Source: Viola odorata
Lineage: Eukaryota > Streptophyta > Magnoliopsida > Malpighiales > Violaceae
Length of the DNA stretch: 64,000 bases
Direction of reading: 5' to 3'
NCBI GenBank assembly: GCA_963691705.1
Contig: OY829542.1
Coordinates: forward strand, 30,180,579 to 30,244,578
Positions within the stretch are counted from its first letter, which is position 1. Each line of letters begins with the position of its first letter. The notes beneath the pieces are model-generated. The model did no database searches, had not been told where the DNA came from, and worked only from the letters and a program-made list of their open reading frames with translations. Both the position numbers and the translations under genes were made by a program. This document shows positions 36,687 through 46,790 of this stretch, in pieces.

Positions 36687-36916
36687 CTGAAAATATGGAT
36701 ACCATCTAGCATTTGCTTGAATTTCTGGTTGAATGGGTCCTCTTTCAACATGTCTGATCAAATGAGTTCCTAAACGAACTAAAATGTGTATCACTCCCTT
36801 AACCCAACATGAGACTGTTGCAGTTGAATGCTGAAATCGTTTTGCCACCACTCTTTGTGTTATTCTATGACATAATACAATCAATCCCATTGCCACACCC
36901 TCTTCCAAACTAGTTG
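36687..36916 (-). pseudogene. Harbinger transposase, N-terminal exon
   Basis: Encodes SLEEGVAMGLIVLCHRITQ and RFQHSTATVSCWVKGVI, the helix-turn-helix-like N-terminal region of HARBI1-type transposases, up to WYPYFQ. A good donor (CAG/GTATGC, 36687/36686) follows. The intron runs to 36597, is interrupted by Ath-B, and would end at the catalytic exon at 24029. Upstream of residue NSRATS the frame meets a stop, so the exon start is uncertain and the first part of the gene may be missing. Confidence 0.75.
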
Positions 36917-37679
36917 CACGTGAGTTCTACTGATAGAGGAGGTGGCGACCACGAGAGGGATATGCTGATGAAGGAGGCGGTTGCGACGGATCTGCTGATG
37001 GAGGTGGGCGGCGGCAACGGGATAGATCTGCGATGGAGTAGGCGATTGGAGGTGGGCGGCGGCGACGGATGAAGAAGTTGAGAGATAGGAAAAGAAATGT
37101 GTGTGTGTACAAGTGTAGATAGGGTTGTGCGGAGTGTGCAGGTGTAAATAATAAGGGGTAAAGAAAGGACGGTTTATTTTTGGTACTGTGCATTATATTT
37201 TGTTATTAATAATTTTTACTAGACTCCAATTTCAAGCAAAAAGTCAAGTTATTGTGCCTGATAATTAAAACCAAACGGCAATTAATTTAGGGATAGCACG
37301 GTAGTTTCTTCCAAAATTAATCTCAACGTACAATTTAGGAATTCAATTATAATAAAATAATTTTATTTCTTTTTATAAACAAGTTAAGATTTTTTTTATA
37401 AAAAAAAAATCAGTTTTTTGATAAAAACCCATTTTATTTCTTTTGAAAGGAAGCCTACAAATTGAAATTAATTTTTTTTCTTGTACTACAAAGTGAAGTC
37501 TAATGTTCCAAGTTATATTTTTACTTCTTTTAGTATTTATTAAACTAATGTTTGGATTCTTGGTTAATTAAAATAATTAAAATATTGGAATCAATTTACT
37601 AGGATTAATTTTAGATAAATATCAATTATGAAAGTATGTTTAGCACATTTTTTTCAATCTACATATTAATTATCAAAAT
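36917..37679. other. Harbinger 5' region without recognised gene
   Basis: A GC-rich patch (36930-37080, Pro/Arg-rich if translated on minus) followed by AT-rich sequence. No Myb-like ORF is seen. Confidence 0.5.
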
Positions 37680-37935
37680 TACGAGGGTAGACATGTCTAA
37701 AATAATATTTTTTTTAGATTAACAATATGGATCGGTTGAACTAGAGTAAAAAAAAAAACGGGAATTTTTATTTGGAAAATATTGGAAAACTTCAAATATG
37801 GTGTTTCCAGAATTTTCTAAATTTGTAGTGTTAATTCAGAAAAACTAAAAAATGTTGAAAAACTAGAATATTTTCTTAAAAAAATTCATTTTGGAAAATA
37901 GAGGCTGTGAAAGGCGTTTTAGGAAATTTTCCAGT
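37680..37935. repeat. Harbinger subterminal inverted repeat, right copy
   Basis: Partner of 22937-23170, AT-rich and without coding capacity. Confidence 0.7.
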
Positions 37936-37939
37936 TTTT

Positions 37940-37978
37940 GGAAAATTTTCAGAAACTTTTCCGTAACTAAACAGCCCC
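37940..37978 (-). repeat. Harbinger right terminal inverted repeat
   Basis: Ends CCGTAACTAAACAGCCCC directly before the duplicated TTA. Confidence 0.8.
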
Positions 37979-38920
37979 TTAGAGTCCCAATTTCGGAGAG
38001 AAAGAGTAGTGATTAAAATATATTTAGTAATTAAACTATATATATTATCCTAGGGTTTTAGAGGAAGGACGACCAGAACGTCCAACAACCTCTCTTCTTA
38101 CCTTTTCTCTGGTTTTGAACGTCTTTCTCCTATTGTCTTCAACCTTGAAGACGCAGGGATTCTATATGTAAATAGTTTTATCATTTTCTTAATTTCTATG
38201 TTTGCATATATTTATTCTCTAAAATACTTGAACACTTTTCATATTAGGTTTATATCTGATCAACCTAGATTTTAATATGAAACCGTCATTCTTCTTGGTT
38301 ACGGCAACCCGGCCATTTACGGACCAATAGGATCTAAGTAGACAAACTAGCGCTAAAGGATCTACTAAGAACTAGCTCTGGGTATCTCTAGTAGAGAATA
38401 GTATTTAGGTTGAAGCCCCGATTGACAGCCGAGGTGCGAGGCTTAGAATTGTCTTCCCCTATTCAACAATCAATCAATTTTAGTAAATCTTTTAACCAGT
38501 AAGGTGCTAGTTGATTAGGAATCATCTCTAAGCGTACTTGAGATGGTTTTGATACAGGAAGAAAGAAGGAGTCATAAGCGTACCTTGATTCTATAGCAAT
38601 TTTGTAGACTAGAAAGAAATATTTGTGCATCAATGATTGAATACTTATGAATCATAACTTTGCTTTAGCCTTTACTTGGAACTTTTTTTTCTGACTGTTC
38701 GTTCTTGACCTGTTTCTTGGCCTGTTTTTATTTTATTTGCTTTTTCAATTCTTAGTTTTAAAACAACCCCCGCCCCCCTTTCACCTAAGTGTTTAAATCT
38801 GGTTTTTTATCTTGTTTTAAGTCTACCTATTCTCTGTGGATCGAACCTCTTACCATTATTTTCAATCTTGTGTAGGTATTAATAAGTTGTATTTATTTTT
38901 GACGGACTCGACACCCATCA
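37979..38920 (+). repeat. Ath-C 5' LTR, right part
   Basis: Continues the LTR after the duplicated TTA and ends CCCATCA. A TTGACC-N6-TTGGCC variant of the repeat motif lies near 38705. Confidence 0.8.
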
Positions 38921-38924
38921 AATT

Positions 38925-38942
38925 TGGCACCATTGCCGGGGA
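38925..38942 (+). other. Ath-C primer binding site, tRNA-Asp type
   Basis: TGGCACCATTGCCGGGGA, two transitions from the Athila tRNA-Asp site. Confidence 0.85.
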
Positions 38943-39114
38943 GTGGTTAAGTCTTGACCAAAACAGAAGCCTAGATTTTTCTCTTTTATTCATTTTCTTT
39001 TTTCTCTTTCCATTCTTCTTTTCTTTAAATGGCTAATTTTAATTCTCTCTCTATTAAACTCTGCTCCTCAATGTTTTAATGCAGGTAATTTTAGCAAAGG
39101 TTATATGACCGACT

Positions 39115-39663
39115 ATGAAGGATGCTATAGTCCGCCAGTGGGGATACGATCCATATTACAATGTATACACATCTAATCAATATCCCGCTGGATGGAATAA
39201 GCAAAATTTCAATTATGGAGTTCAACCTAATTATCAATATTTTCAAGCTCCACAATATCAACAAGATCCTCCTATTTCTGAAAATACCATTAAAACTTTG
39301 CAGGAACTTATGGTGGCATTAGCAGTCATGCAAGAACAGCTAAAATCCCTTATATAGGATCAGAGACGCACACCCTCGAAGTCCGAACTCAATATAGAGT
39401 ATGATGCTAATGATGTCACCTTGCTCAGTAACACAAGTATGCCAGACTGTCTTGACTCAAGTCTTGACCAAGAAGCAAGTCCAGACCTAAAGGCAGAAGT
39501 TGTTACTAAACCTAGTCAGCCTAATCCAACCGAAAATCATCCCAACACTTCAGAAGAAAAGAACATACATTGTTATAGGGAGGAACATATGTTACCACCC
39601 TTTCCAGCAGCTTATCTGAATACCAAGGGAGGAAGGGGGTATCTTTTGGATCTTTTCGTATGA
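39115..39663 (+). pseudogene. Ath-C gag-like remnant
   Basis: One frame with a stop at 39355. It is Tyr/Gln/Asn-rich at first (QYFQAPQYQQDPP), then a short helix, then an acidic, Pro-containing stretch and HMLPPFPAAYL. The composition is like the low-complexity C-terminal part of Athila gag proteins, but no capsid core or zinc knuckle is present. It carries TTGACT-N6-TTGACC variants of the repeat motif near 39455. It could be a degenerate gag piece or a lineage-specific sequence. Confidence 0.35.
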
Positions 39664-39785
39664 TTGAATCTCACCCAGAAATTTTAAGATTTGAACCTCG
39701 TTTTTCTTTGTTCATGAGATCATGTTGCCGTAGTGGTAAAACTTATTTGAGTGTAAGTGACAATGCAAATGCAATTATTTAAAGA

Positions 39786-40375
39786 ATGTTACTACTAGAG
39801 AGCAAAATTCGAGAATATGAATTGAACGAGGTTGAAGATCTTCCTGTGACTGAGGAAATGCAAGGAGTTGTTCATACAACTAAGCCAAACATGATGTCCA
39901 ATGATAACATTGTTAACTTGTCTAGTGAGACAAATCTGTCAGATAGTCTTGACATGACTCTTGGCCAAGATGAATGTTTAGACTTGGAGGCAGAAATTGT
40001 TATCCAGCCAGACTAGCCAGATCGACTCCAAAACCATTCTAAAACTTCACCCGAGAAGGAGCTGAAGGTTTCAGAGGATCATTGTATTGAGCCAGAGGAA
40101 ACCATGAGGAATATTGAGAAAGAGATAGATATGGTCATGAAACCCCAAACGGTTGTGTGTGAAAGGGAAGTTCTGAAACTTTTTGATTTTTTTGATCCTT
40201 TTATTGAATCTCCCTACACTCATAACCAATTTTTTCTATTTATGTTGTAGGAATCCAAATTAGAATTTGAATCATGTAATGGTTCACTGCAGAATGCCTT
40301 GCATAAAGACCATGCAATACATGGGATCACTCTCATCAAACTTCGGGCAGGGAAAGCATTCAGTAGGATTGGTTG
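39786..40375 (+). pseudogene. Ath-C degenerate ORF of unknown nature
   Basis: Acidic and hydrophilic in the frame of 39786, with a stop at 40014 and a further stop near 40249. There is no recognisable domain. The TTGGCC motif (39948-39972) reads TLGQD. The post-pol-type hairpin about 50 bases downstream suggests this is what remains of a gag-pol 3' end. Confidence 0.3.
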
Positions 40376-40426
40376 ATGAGTGATGCTTGAAAAGTCGAGT
40401 CTAAGACTATAAACAAAGGTGCTGCT

Positions 40427-40440
40427 TGGGAGGCAACCCA
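40427..40440 (+). promoter_or_regulatory. Post-pol-type hairpin (Ath-C)
   Basis: TGGG-AGGCAA-CCCA, a shorter stem than in Ath-A, B and D but the same loop. Confidence 0.6.
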
Positions 40441-40560
40441 TGTTTTATTTTGTTTTATTTTATTTTAAATAAAGAAAGATCTCTCCTTGGAACCTACTGA
40501 TTGATTTTGATTTATTCTTGTGCTAGGTTGAACAAGTAATGAAAATTGATTCCAACAGAA

Positions 40561-40584
40561 TCTTGGCCAAACTGTTGGCCAAGA
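40561..40584. repeat. 24-bp inverted repeat (Ath-C internal)
   Basis: TCTTGGCC-AAACTGTT-GGCCAAGA, perfect 8-8-8. A one-mismatch relative lies at 41251-41276. Confidence 0.85.
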
Positions 40585-40888
40585 AAATTCTTTTTAAGAT
40601 AGGAAGCAAGTCGGGACCAAGAGGCAGACACAATTCTTAAACAAGAAGACATTCTAGGCTAAGAACAACCAGCAGAAATAGATTCTTTGTAGAACACCTT
40701 ACTCCACTCCATCACCCCCCTAAATCAACAGTTTGAAGTTGCCTTTCCATCTCAAATAAGACATGGAACTTGGAATCAATCTCAACCTTCTATTAATGAC
40801 CTTGCCCCAGGTTGTTTCTTTCTTTTTTCCTTTTATTCTTTTTATTTTCTATTTTCTGTTTTTCTATTTTTCTGTTTTTATTCCCTAG

Positions 40889-40927
40889 CACATTGAGGAC
40901 AATGTGTCTGATAGGTGTGGTGGGAGG
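40889..40927 (+). promoter_or_regulatory. Internal hairpin-polypurine module (Ath-C)
   Basis: CACATTG-AGGA-CAATGTG, then ATAGGTGTGGTGGGAGG. Confidence 0.7.
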
Positions 40928-41999
40928 ATTTGTTAAGTTTCCACTGTGTTGCTATATCTTGTGTGTTTTTTATGTTTTTCCATGCGAGTTAAATTTTGTC
41001 AGTTTAAGTTTAATTTTTAATTTTTGCATGATTTTTCCTTTTGATTTTTGTGTGTTTTTATGTTAGTCTTTGCATTTTTTGTGTTGCACAAAAATCATAA
41101 TTCTCTTTTTCTATTGAAAATTTTCCTCAACACTTTAAATGCCATGACACTTCACATGTTCAATACTAGTAACTCTTACTTATCACCATAGACCCATAAT
41201 TAGTTTAGCTTGGAGCTTAGGAGAGTTGTTGAAGGAACACCCAAAAAACTTTCTTGGCCAAGAAATTGACCAAGAACGTTGTTTTGTCATGACCAATAAT
41301 AATTGAACTGTCTAGAAAAATATAGAGTTGTCAGTCTTTAATTCTGCATTGCCTAATGAGTCTTTCAATTCCTTGCTTGTGATTGTGGACACCACTGAAA
41401 CCAACGGGGTTACACGGTGTTGATAATTCGGTACCATCACCCCTTAAATAGGCGAAACTCCCCAGAGTGTATTTAGCTAATCTCTTATTACCGGGCCGAA
41501 CAAGCTATGCCGGGGGTGTTCAATATTTGAACTTTATGTGCTATATGAACTATGAAGCAAAGAAAAAGAAAAGATTCAAAGAATGCACTGCTAAAAAAAC
41601 AAAAAAGAAAAGAAAAATAAACAGTGCAATAAAGACTCCAAAGTGGGCAAAGAAAAAATCTCAATGTAGACATGACTTGGAAACAATCTATACTTATATT
41701 TTTAAATTCCTGTCTAATGTATGTGCATGTGGTTGTGTCAACAATTCTATATATTTTTGGATTAATGGCTAAGACAAATAAAATGTAATCAAATGTTTTG
41801 TTCCTCCAACTATTTTCTTAAGTGTAAGGCTGACTATTGTAGTGCTATTATAATGGGTAAGATGTTTGGGGTATTGAACAGGGCTTGTTAATCTAGGATG
41901 GATTTAGAGATTGAAGTGTCTGTGTATTTTCTGTGTTGAGCCTAATCTTTGAAAAGAAAACTTGACCTACTGGTTTTTATCTTGTTTTTTTTTTTTTAA
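40928..41999 (+). other. About 1.07 kb non-coding block between polypurine modules (Ath-C)
   Basis: Contains the inverted-repeat site at 41251 and an A-rich, Lys-coding stretch (41550-41650) that I do not regard as a gene. Confidence 0.5.
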
Positions 42000-42035
42000 G
42001 CTTGAGGGTAAGCATTAGTTTAAGTGTGGGGGATT
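42000..42035 (+). promoter_or_regulatory. Terminal hairpin and polypurine tract (Ath-C)
   Basis: GCTT-GAGGGT-AAGC, then TTTAAGTGTGGGGGATT next to the 3' LTR. Confidence 0.75.
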
Positions 42036-42102
42036 TGATTGAGCTTAAATTGCAGTTGTTTTTACTATCTATTTTTCTGTAATTTAGATGGTGATTCTAC
42101 TA
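42036..42102 (+). repeat. Ath-C 3' LTR, first 67 bp
   Basis: Matches 9859 onward; cut by Ath-D, whose left TSD would be TACTA (42098-42102). Confidence 0.85.
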
Positions 42103-43393
42103 TGATTGCGCGTCGAACACGTCAAATATAATAGTGAAATAGGTATGGAATTGGGGGTAGAAATACAACTTATCACTATCTATAAGAGTTTGTAGATGAT
42201 GGTAAGAGGATCGTCCACAGAGTCCTCTAGGAGATGTAATTCTTGGTTTGACTTCCTCGTCACTGGATTTGGTTTTGGTATAATCTGAAAATAAAGACAA
42301 AACAGAAAGAGGTAAAATAGTTCAAAGTAGTATTGGCCAAAGGCTTGGCCAAGACAGGGGTCAAGATTGAAATAAATATAATAAAAGGGAATTCCAGGTA
42401 AGGGTGATATGAGAGCTTGCGTTCTTATGCTTCGATCATAGATTCAAGTATATTCATCTCTTCGTTCATAGTACTGCTATAGAGTGGAGGTACTCTTATT
42501 CACTCCTGTCTTCCCTCCTCTTCAAATTACCTGGCGGGTACTCCCTTTCCTGATAATCCTAGCCAAGGGACACCTTGCTGGTTAAAGGGTTTATCCGTTT
42601 GACTGCTGTCTTGAATGGTTGTTCGCTTCCTCAATGGTATAGGGGAAGACAGTACCTAGGTCAAGGTGTTTCCCTGTGGAAACCCTAGGTTGTCAATCTG
42701 GTCTTGACCTAGATTACTTATTTCTTCTAGTCTGGCGCGAGACTAGTCACCTGCTTTGTCTAGCCGACGGGTACTCCCTTTTCCTTCTAGACCGGCTGCA
42801 ACTCTTCTCTACTAGAGCGTAAGGATGATCAAACCTTGTCTCTAGTGAGTAAGCGATAGATTAAGTTCAAGAAATAAATAAATACAAGAGAAGAGATTAT
42901 TAAGCACTAATTGATCTCACGAATGCATAAGAACTTCAGCTCATCAACCCTTACCAAGAATGAGTGTTTAGCTACTCATACTCATAGATAAAAATATGAA
43001 AATAATTGATTGCATAAATAAACTAAATCCGAGATTTAAATAAATCCGGAGCAAATTGTTTTGAAGAAGAAGAAAGGTTCCGATTTGATGATCGATGGGT
43101 GATGGTTGATCATCCGGACAGAGGTGAACAATGCTCGGCTAAATAGCCCTGAAAACTCCTCTGTCCTACTCCAACTCTAATCCCTAGAAAATCTCTAAAG
43201 AGATTGCTATAATAAATTATTCTTCTAATGGAAAGTAAATCGCAATTACGAAAGAGGGAGATCCCATGCGGGATTCTTCAAGAGATATGCTTCAGATCCC
43301 TCTAGATTTGCGGGACAGCTGTGACTTGCCAGCTGCAAAGCCCAATATGGGAAGCGGTCCAAATGATCCACCCTTCTGCTCGATCATAAATGA

Positions 43394-43419
43394 GTCTTGG
43401 CCGAAGTCTAGGCCAAGAG
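43394..43419. repeat. 24-bp inverted repeat (Ath-D LTR, site 1)
   Basis: GTCTTGGCC-GAAGTCTA-GGCCAAGAg; 8-bp arms pair. Confidence 0.8.
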
Positions 43420-43442
43420 GATCTGACGTTGTATGCGAAGGT

Positions 43443-43468
43443 GTCTTGGCCAAAGTCTAGGCCAAGAC
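43443..43468. repeat. 24-bp inverted repeat (Ath-D LTR, site 2)
   Basis: GTCTTGGCC-AAAGTCTA-GGCCAAGAC, perfect 9-bp arms. Confidence 0.85.
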
Positions 43469-43629
43469 TGGGAAAATCAGCTTCAGCTCTCCAAAAACCA
43501 GAATCTTCAATAATCTGCCTCCAGACCAGATCTGCTAAGATATGGGAAATACAAGGATGAATCAGTAGTTTTACTGCCTAATATAACAAGTAAATGGACA
43601 ATAAAACATGATGAAATGCAGTGTAATCA

Positions 43630-43667
43630 AATTCCCCACACTTAAACTATGCTTGCCCCCAAGCATA
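43630..43667 (-). promoter_or_regulatory. Terminal hairpin and polypurine tract (Ath-D)
   Basis: Sense: TATGCTTG-GGGG-CAAGCATA, then AAGTGTGGGGAATT; identical in design to Ath-B. Confidence 0.8.
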
Positions 43668-44629
43668 CAGACTCAAAGACTCAAAATAAAAATAAAAACA
43701 TAACAAAAACAGAACAGACATTATGAACCCTCCGGACTTTCTCAATTTCAAGTTGTTTACCCCTTCACTGGATCTGCTAAGACACTTCACTAAGATATCC
43801 AATGCTAGACTAACAAGGAATAATCAATACCCTAAACATACCCCTTCCACATGGTATCAAGACACCCTACTAGATTTTATTGATAAGGTATAGGGCAAAG
43901 AGTTCACCAACGATTTGAATCCCACCGCTGTGTTGTCTATCCAAAAGTGCCTAAAGACTGGTGCCATTTAAATCACTTTGACAGATTTGTTCTATTTTAT
44001 TTTTCTCTTCTTTTCTATGTCCTTGCATTTTTTTAGACATCTTAAGTGTCTTTTGAATTTTTACAGACACGGCACATAGACAGAGCTTGCCCTTTTTCCG
44101 CGGGGGCTTCCACCTTTGCTATGTCTGTCCTATGACGCTCCAACACCTTTTATTGTCTCACACTTTTAGGTAGATAGAATAACACACCCAAATCATGGCA
44201 GCAAACCCCGTCATCCTAATAAGAGTTAAGGTCCTAGCTAAATGTCCTTACGACCATGTGGATGGTTAATGTTTGGGAATCATTAGAGTATATGCCCCTT
44301 AGGCATTGATCATTTATGCTCATTCGCTTCCCTGTCACTAAAGCATTGTATCCCCTAGGAAAGTGTCTAAATGCAGTCCCGTAGAAAGACTAAACAGCCT
44401 AAACAAGAAAATAGGGGTTCGGATGTGCACTCACAAAACAGACTCAAAACATGCAGAAAAAATACTAATAAAATCATGCATATGACAGACTCTATGGACT
44501 GGACGGACGCATGCAAAAAGAGAAATTAAATCATGCAAAAACTGACTCGAAAATTCAGATTATTAACACAATTTAACATAAAACGCATCACAAGCCACAA
44601 AAAATTAAAAATTAAAAGACTCAACTGTA

Positions 44630-44670
44630 CATCCTCCCCACACTTAAAAGACACAATGTCCTCATTGTGT
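44630..44670 (-). promoter_or_regulatory. Internal hairpin-polypurine module (Ath-D)
   Basis: Sense: ACACAATG-AGGA-CATTGTGT, then TTTTAAGTGTGGGGAGG. Confidence 0.75.
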
Positions 44671-44756
44671 GGAGAGACAAATAAAAAGCAGAAAAAGTAA
44701 AAGAAAAGAAAGAGACGACCTGGGGGCAAAAGCAGATCAAGCTGCTGGAGTCTGGC

Positions 44757-44784
44757 GATCTTGGCTTGAAGCTTGGCCAAGATC
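44757..44784. repeat. 24-bp inverted repeat in Ath-D ORF tail
   Basis: GATCTTGGCt-TGAAGCTT-GGCCAAGATC; 10-bp arms, one mismatch. Confidence 0.8.
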
Positions 44785-45071
44785 AGAGGCTGGAGGGTCC
44801 TTCGGTTTTGGATCTTTTGGAGTAGGAGGTGGCATAGACGGATACGGTGTCTTTGCTGGTGGTGCGGGATCATCCTCCTCATTAGAGGACTCACTGTCGG
44901 AGCTCAAATTATCGTACAGAGCTCTGAGGTACTTTAGGTGGACCTGCAGATGCTGATAAACATAGAGAACGTTGGTCCTGGTTAGTTTCATCTGCTCAAG
45001 GAGGACATCTTGTCGGTCAGAAAGTGCTTTGGCCCATCGAGGCACCTCTTCACTGGTGGATGCGGATGAAT

Positions 45072-45122
45072 GGTCTTGTGCTTTGTCTTGGCCTTTGTCT
45101 TGGCCCTTGTCTTGGCCTAGAA
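45072..45122. repeat. 12-bp tandem array of the GGCC core (Ath-D ORF)
   Basis: Four consecutive TTGTGC/TTGGCC cores exactly 12 bp apart, read on minus as repeated GQDK. Confidence 0.8.
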
Positions 45123-45218
45123 GGTCCAGGATGATCTTTTGCTGCTCAAGGATCAGCAGCTGCCTAGCTTGAAATTCCCGGGCCTATGTTGGAGGTTCAT
45201 TGGATGCGTTGGCTGAGG

Positions 45219-45246
45219 GATCTTGGCCGGAAGCTTGGCCAAGATC
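45219..45246. repeat. 24-bp inverted repeat, 10-bp arms (Ath-D ORF)
   Basis: GATCTTGGCC-GGAAGCTT-GGCCAAGATC, perfect; read on minus as DLGQASGQD. Confidence 0.87.
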
Positions 45247-46270
45247 AGTTGCTGAAGGATTTGGGATGGGAGGATCTTGGCCTATGTCTTGGCCTAGATC
45301 CTGGGCAATATCGCCCTCTGCTGTTTCTCCTGGAATTTGTACTAGGCGCAGCTTGTATTTCCCTTCATTTTTCTTCGAGAAAATGTGCTCCTCTACTGGT
45401 GTAAAACCTGTATTACAAGCAACAAACTCTCCGTCCAAATGGAAGTATCCCATTTGGTCGAAAGCTCTCAAATCTAAGATTTTGGGGAAACAACACTTAT
45501 GCAAATCAGCAGTGGCAAGATCCAATTTAGTAGTTTGAATAGCAAGCCAAGTAATTAAGGACCCAAAAATCAGTTTGGTGACGGACTCACGAGCATGCAA
45601 TTGCTGAACCAAATATAAACCTAAGTTGACTCTTTTCTGGTGCAAAATACACCAAAGCAAAAACAGTTCAGACTTGGCTAAATTTCCAGAAACTTTTGTC
45701 TTCCCTGAAAGGTTGATAGACAAAGTCCGGTGGAGCATGCGAAGTGCAGGGTTCAGGATTGAGTGGGCCTTAGAATTTCTGTCAAATTTCGCTTCCGGAT
45801 CACCGGTGATCTCTCTAAAGGCAGCATTATTATCCCAATCAGTGGGATAGCCAAAAATGGCCTCATCACTATATGCAAATCCTAACAAAGAATTGAAAGC
45901 ATTAACAGATAAGTAGCTCCATTTATCACACAAGCGAAAATTGATCACATCATCAGCAGCAAAGTCAGGTTTGTCTCTACCCCTAACATACAAGGTTTCT
46001 TCGTCAAACCAGAAGGATGTGTGAAACTCTAAGCACAGTTCAGTGTAAGCATCACACTCAATAGACATGAAAGGGATCCAACCAATGGCATACACAAACT
46101 CCCTAATCTTATTCCCTAACCCCATTTCATCTAAAAAATTAAAATCAAGCCTAGCAAAGGTGGGGATGTCACAGGAATGAAAATCACGCAATTTAGCTTT
46201 GAGGTCTAGTGTATCAAACTTCAACCAGCCCCTGAGTGTGTGCAGGGGAGGAAGAGAAGGTACCTTAGCA

Positions 46271-46296
46271 GTCTTGGCCGGAGTCTTGGCCAAGAC
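46271..46296. repeat. 24-bp inverted repeat (Ath-D ORF)
   Basis: GTCTTGGCC-GGAGTCTT-GGCCAAGAC, perfect; read on minus as LAKTPAKT, a different frame from the 45219 site. Confidence 0.87.
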
Positions 46297-46790
46297 TGAA
46301 ACGTCTTCATCATCCTCAGCATCATCTTCTTCGATCGCCTTCTTCTTCCCTTTGCTTTTGGCGGTGGAAGGAGCAGCACTGGTTTTGGCCTGCTTAGGGT
46401 TTGGGGGCAGTGGCGATGAATCTGGGACCCTCGTCGGCTTCTTCGTCGGGGTCTTTTTGTGGGCCACTTGCTTAAATCGGCCAGTGGTCTTCTTTGGTGG
46501 TACGGTTGTGGTTAGTTGTTTCGCTGGAGGTGACGGTGGTGGTGTGGGTATGGCTGCGGCGGTAGGAGCTGGGTTTGAAGCTCCGGCTGCTCCCATCTTC
46601 TTTTGGAGCCTCTTCTCTCGCCTTCTCTCTCTCTCCCATGCCGACGCTGGAACGGAAGGACGCAGCCGCTTCGCTAGAGGGACGTCGTCGGAGTCTTTAT
46701 CACTCACGACCACGGCCCGGTCAGCTCCCTCGACGCTATCCTCTGATTCGCCAGGCAAATCGTCCTCTGAGGACATCGAGTCGGTGTCCT

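Larger units (their letters stand above)
10162..37978 (-). mobile_element. PIF/Harbinger transposon with two nested retrotransposons, TSD TTA
   Basis: Left end GGTTGCGTTTACTTACG and right end (read inward on minus) GGGGCTGTTTAGTTACGG form imperfect terminal inverted repeats. TTA is duplicated outside both (10159-10161, 37979-37981), the 3-bp target typical of this superfamily. Subtracting Ath-A, Ath-B and their TSDs leaves about 2.9 kb. That contains one transposase gene on the minus strand and long AT-rich subterminal inverted repeats. The Myb-like second protein carried by autonomous members is not seen, so this copy was probably defective or incomplete before the nested insertions. Confidence 0.88.
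9859..42102 (+). mobile_element. Ath-C: non-autonomous Athila-type element, twice interrupted
   Basis: 5' LTR = 9859-10161 plus 37982-38920 (about 1.24 kb once the Harbinger is removed); internal region 38921-42035; the 3' LTR begins at 42036 and is cut by Ath-D after 67 bp. Both LTR starts read TGATTGAGCTTAAATTG. The primer site is of tRNA-Asp type as in Athila. The 3.1 kb internal region has no recognisable reverse transcriptase or integrase, so it resembles a large retrotransposon derivative that would need proteins from relatives such as Ath-A, B or D. It shares their post-pol hairpin, both polypurine modules and the 24-bp inverted repeats. It is the outermost layer of the nest. Confidence 0.8.
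42103..43629 (-). repeat. Ath-D 3' LTR
   Basis: 1,527 bp, homologous to the Ath-B LTRs; its outer end reads TGATTGCGCG instead of TGACCGCGCG. Confidence 0.9.
44737..46790 (-). pseudogene. Ath-D env-position ORF, main part (split by Tat-E)
   Basis: Continues the ORF begun at 62799. An acidic MSSEDDLPGE segment is followed by a basic, Ala/Pro-rich, probably disordered region (about 46640-46300). The conserved domain has YTELCLEFHTSFWFDEE, VINFRLCDKWSYLSVNAFNSLLGF and LFLLWCILHQKRVNLG. The tail repeats LGQD/GQD (45300-45076), then a helical EQMKLTRTNVLYVYQ segment, an acidic SSNEEDD patch and a proline tail ending at 44737. One stop (about 45184, Trp to TAG against Ath-B) separates the tail. 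Without Tat-E the protein would be roughly 725 residues. The domain matches the plant Athila ORF; function unknown. Confidence 0.78.

Noticed and set aside
41467..41772. Lys-rich ORF in Ath-C
   Set aside because: A-rich non-coding stretch between polypurine modules; not conserved in the equivalent blocks of Ath-A, B and D.
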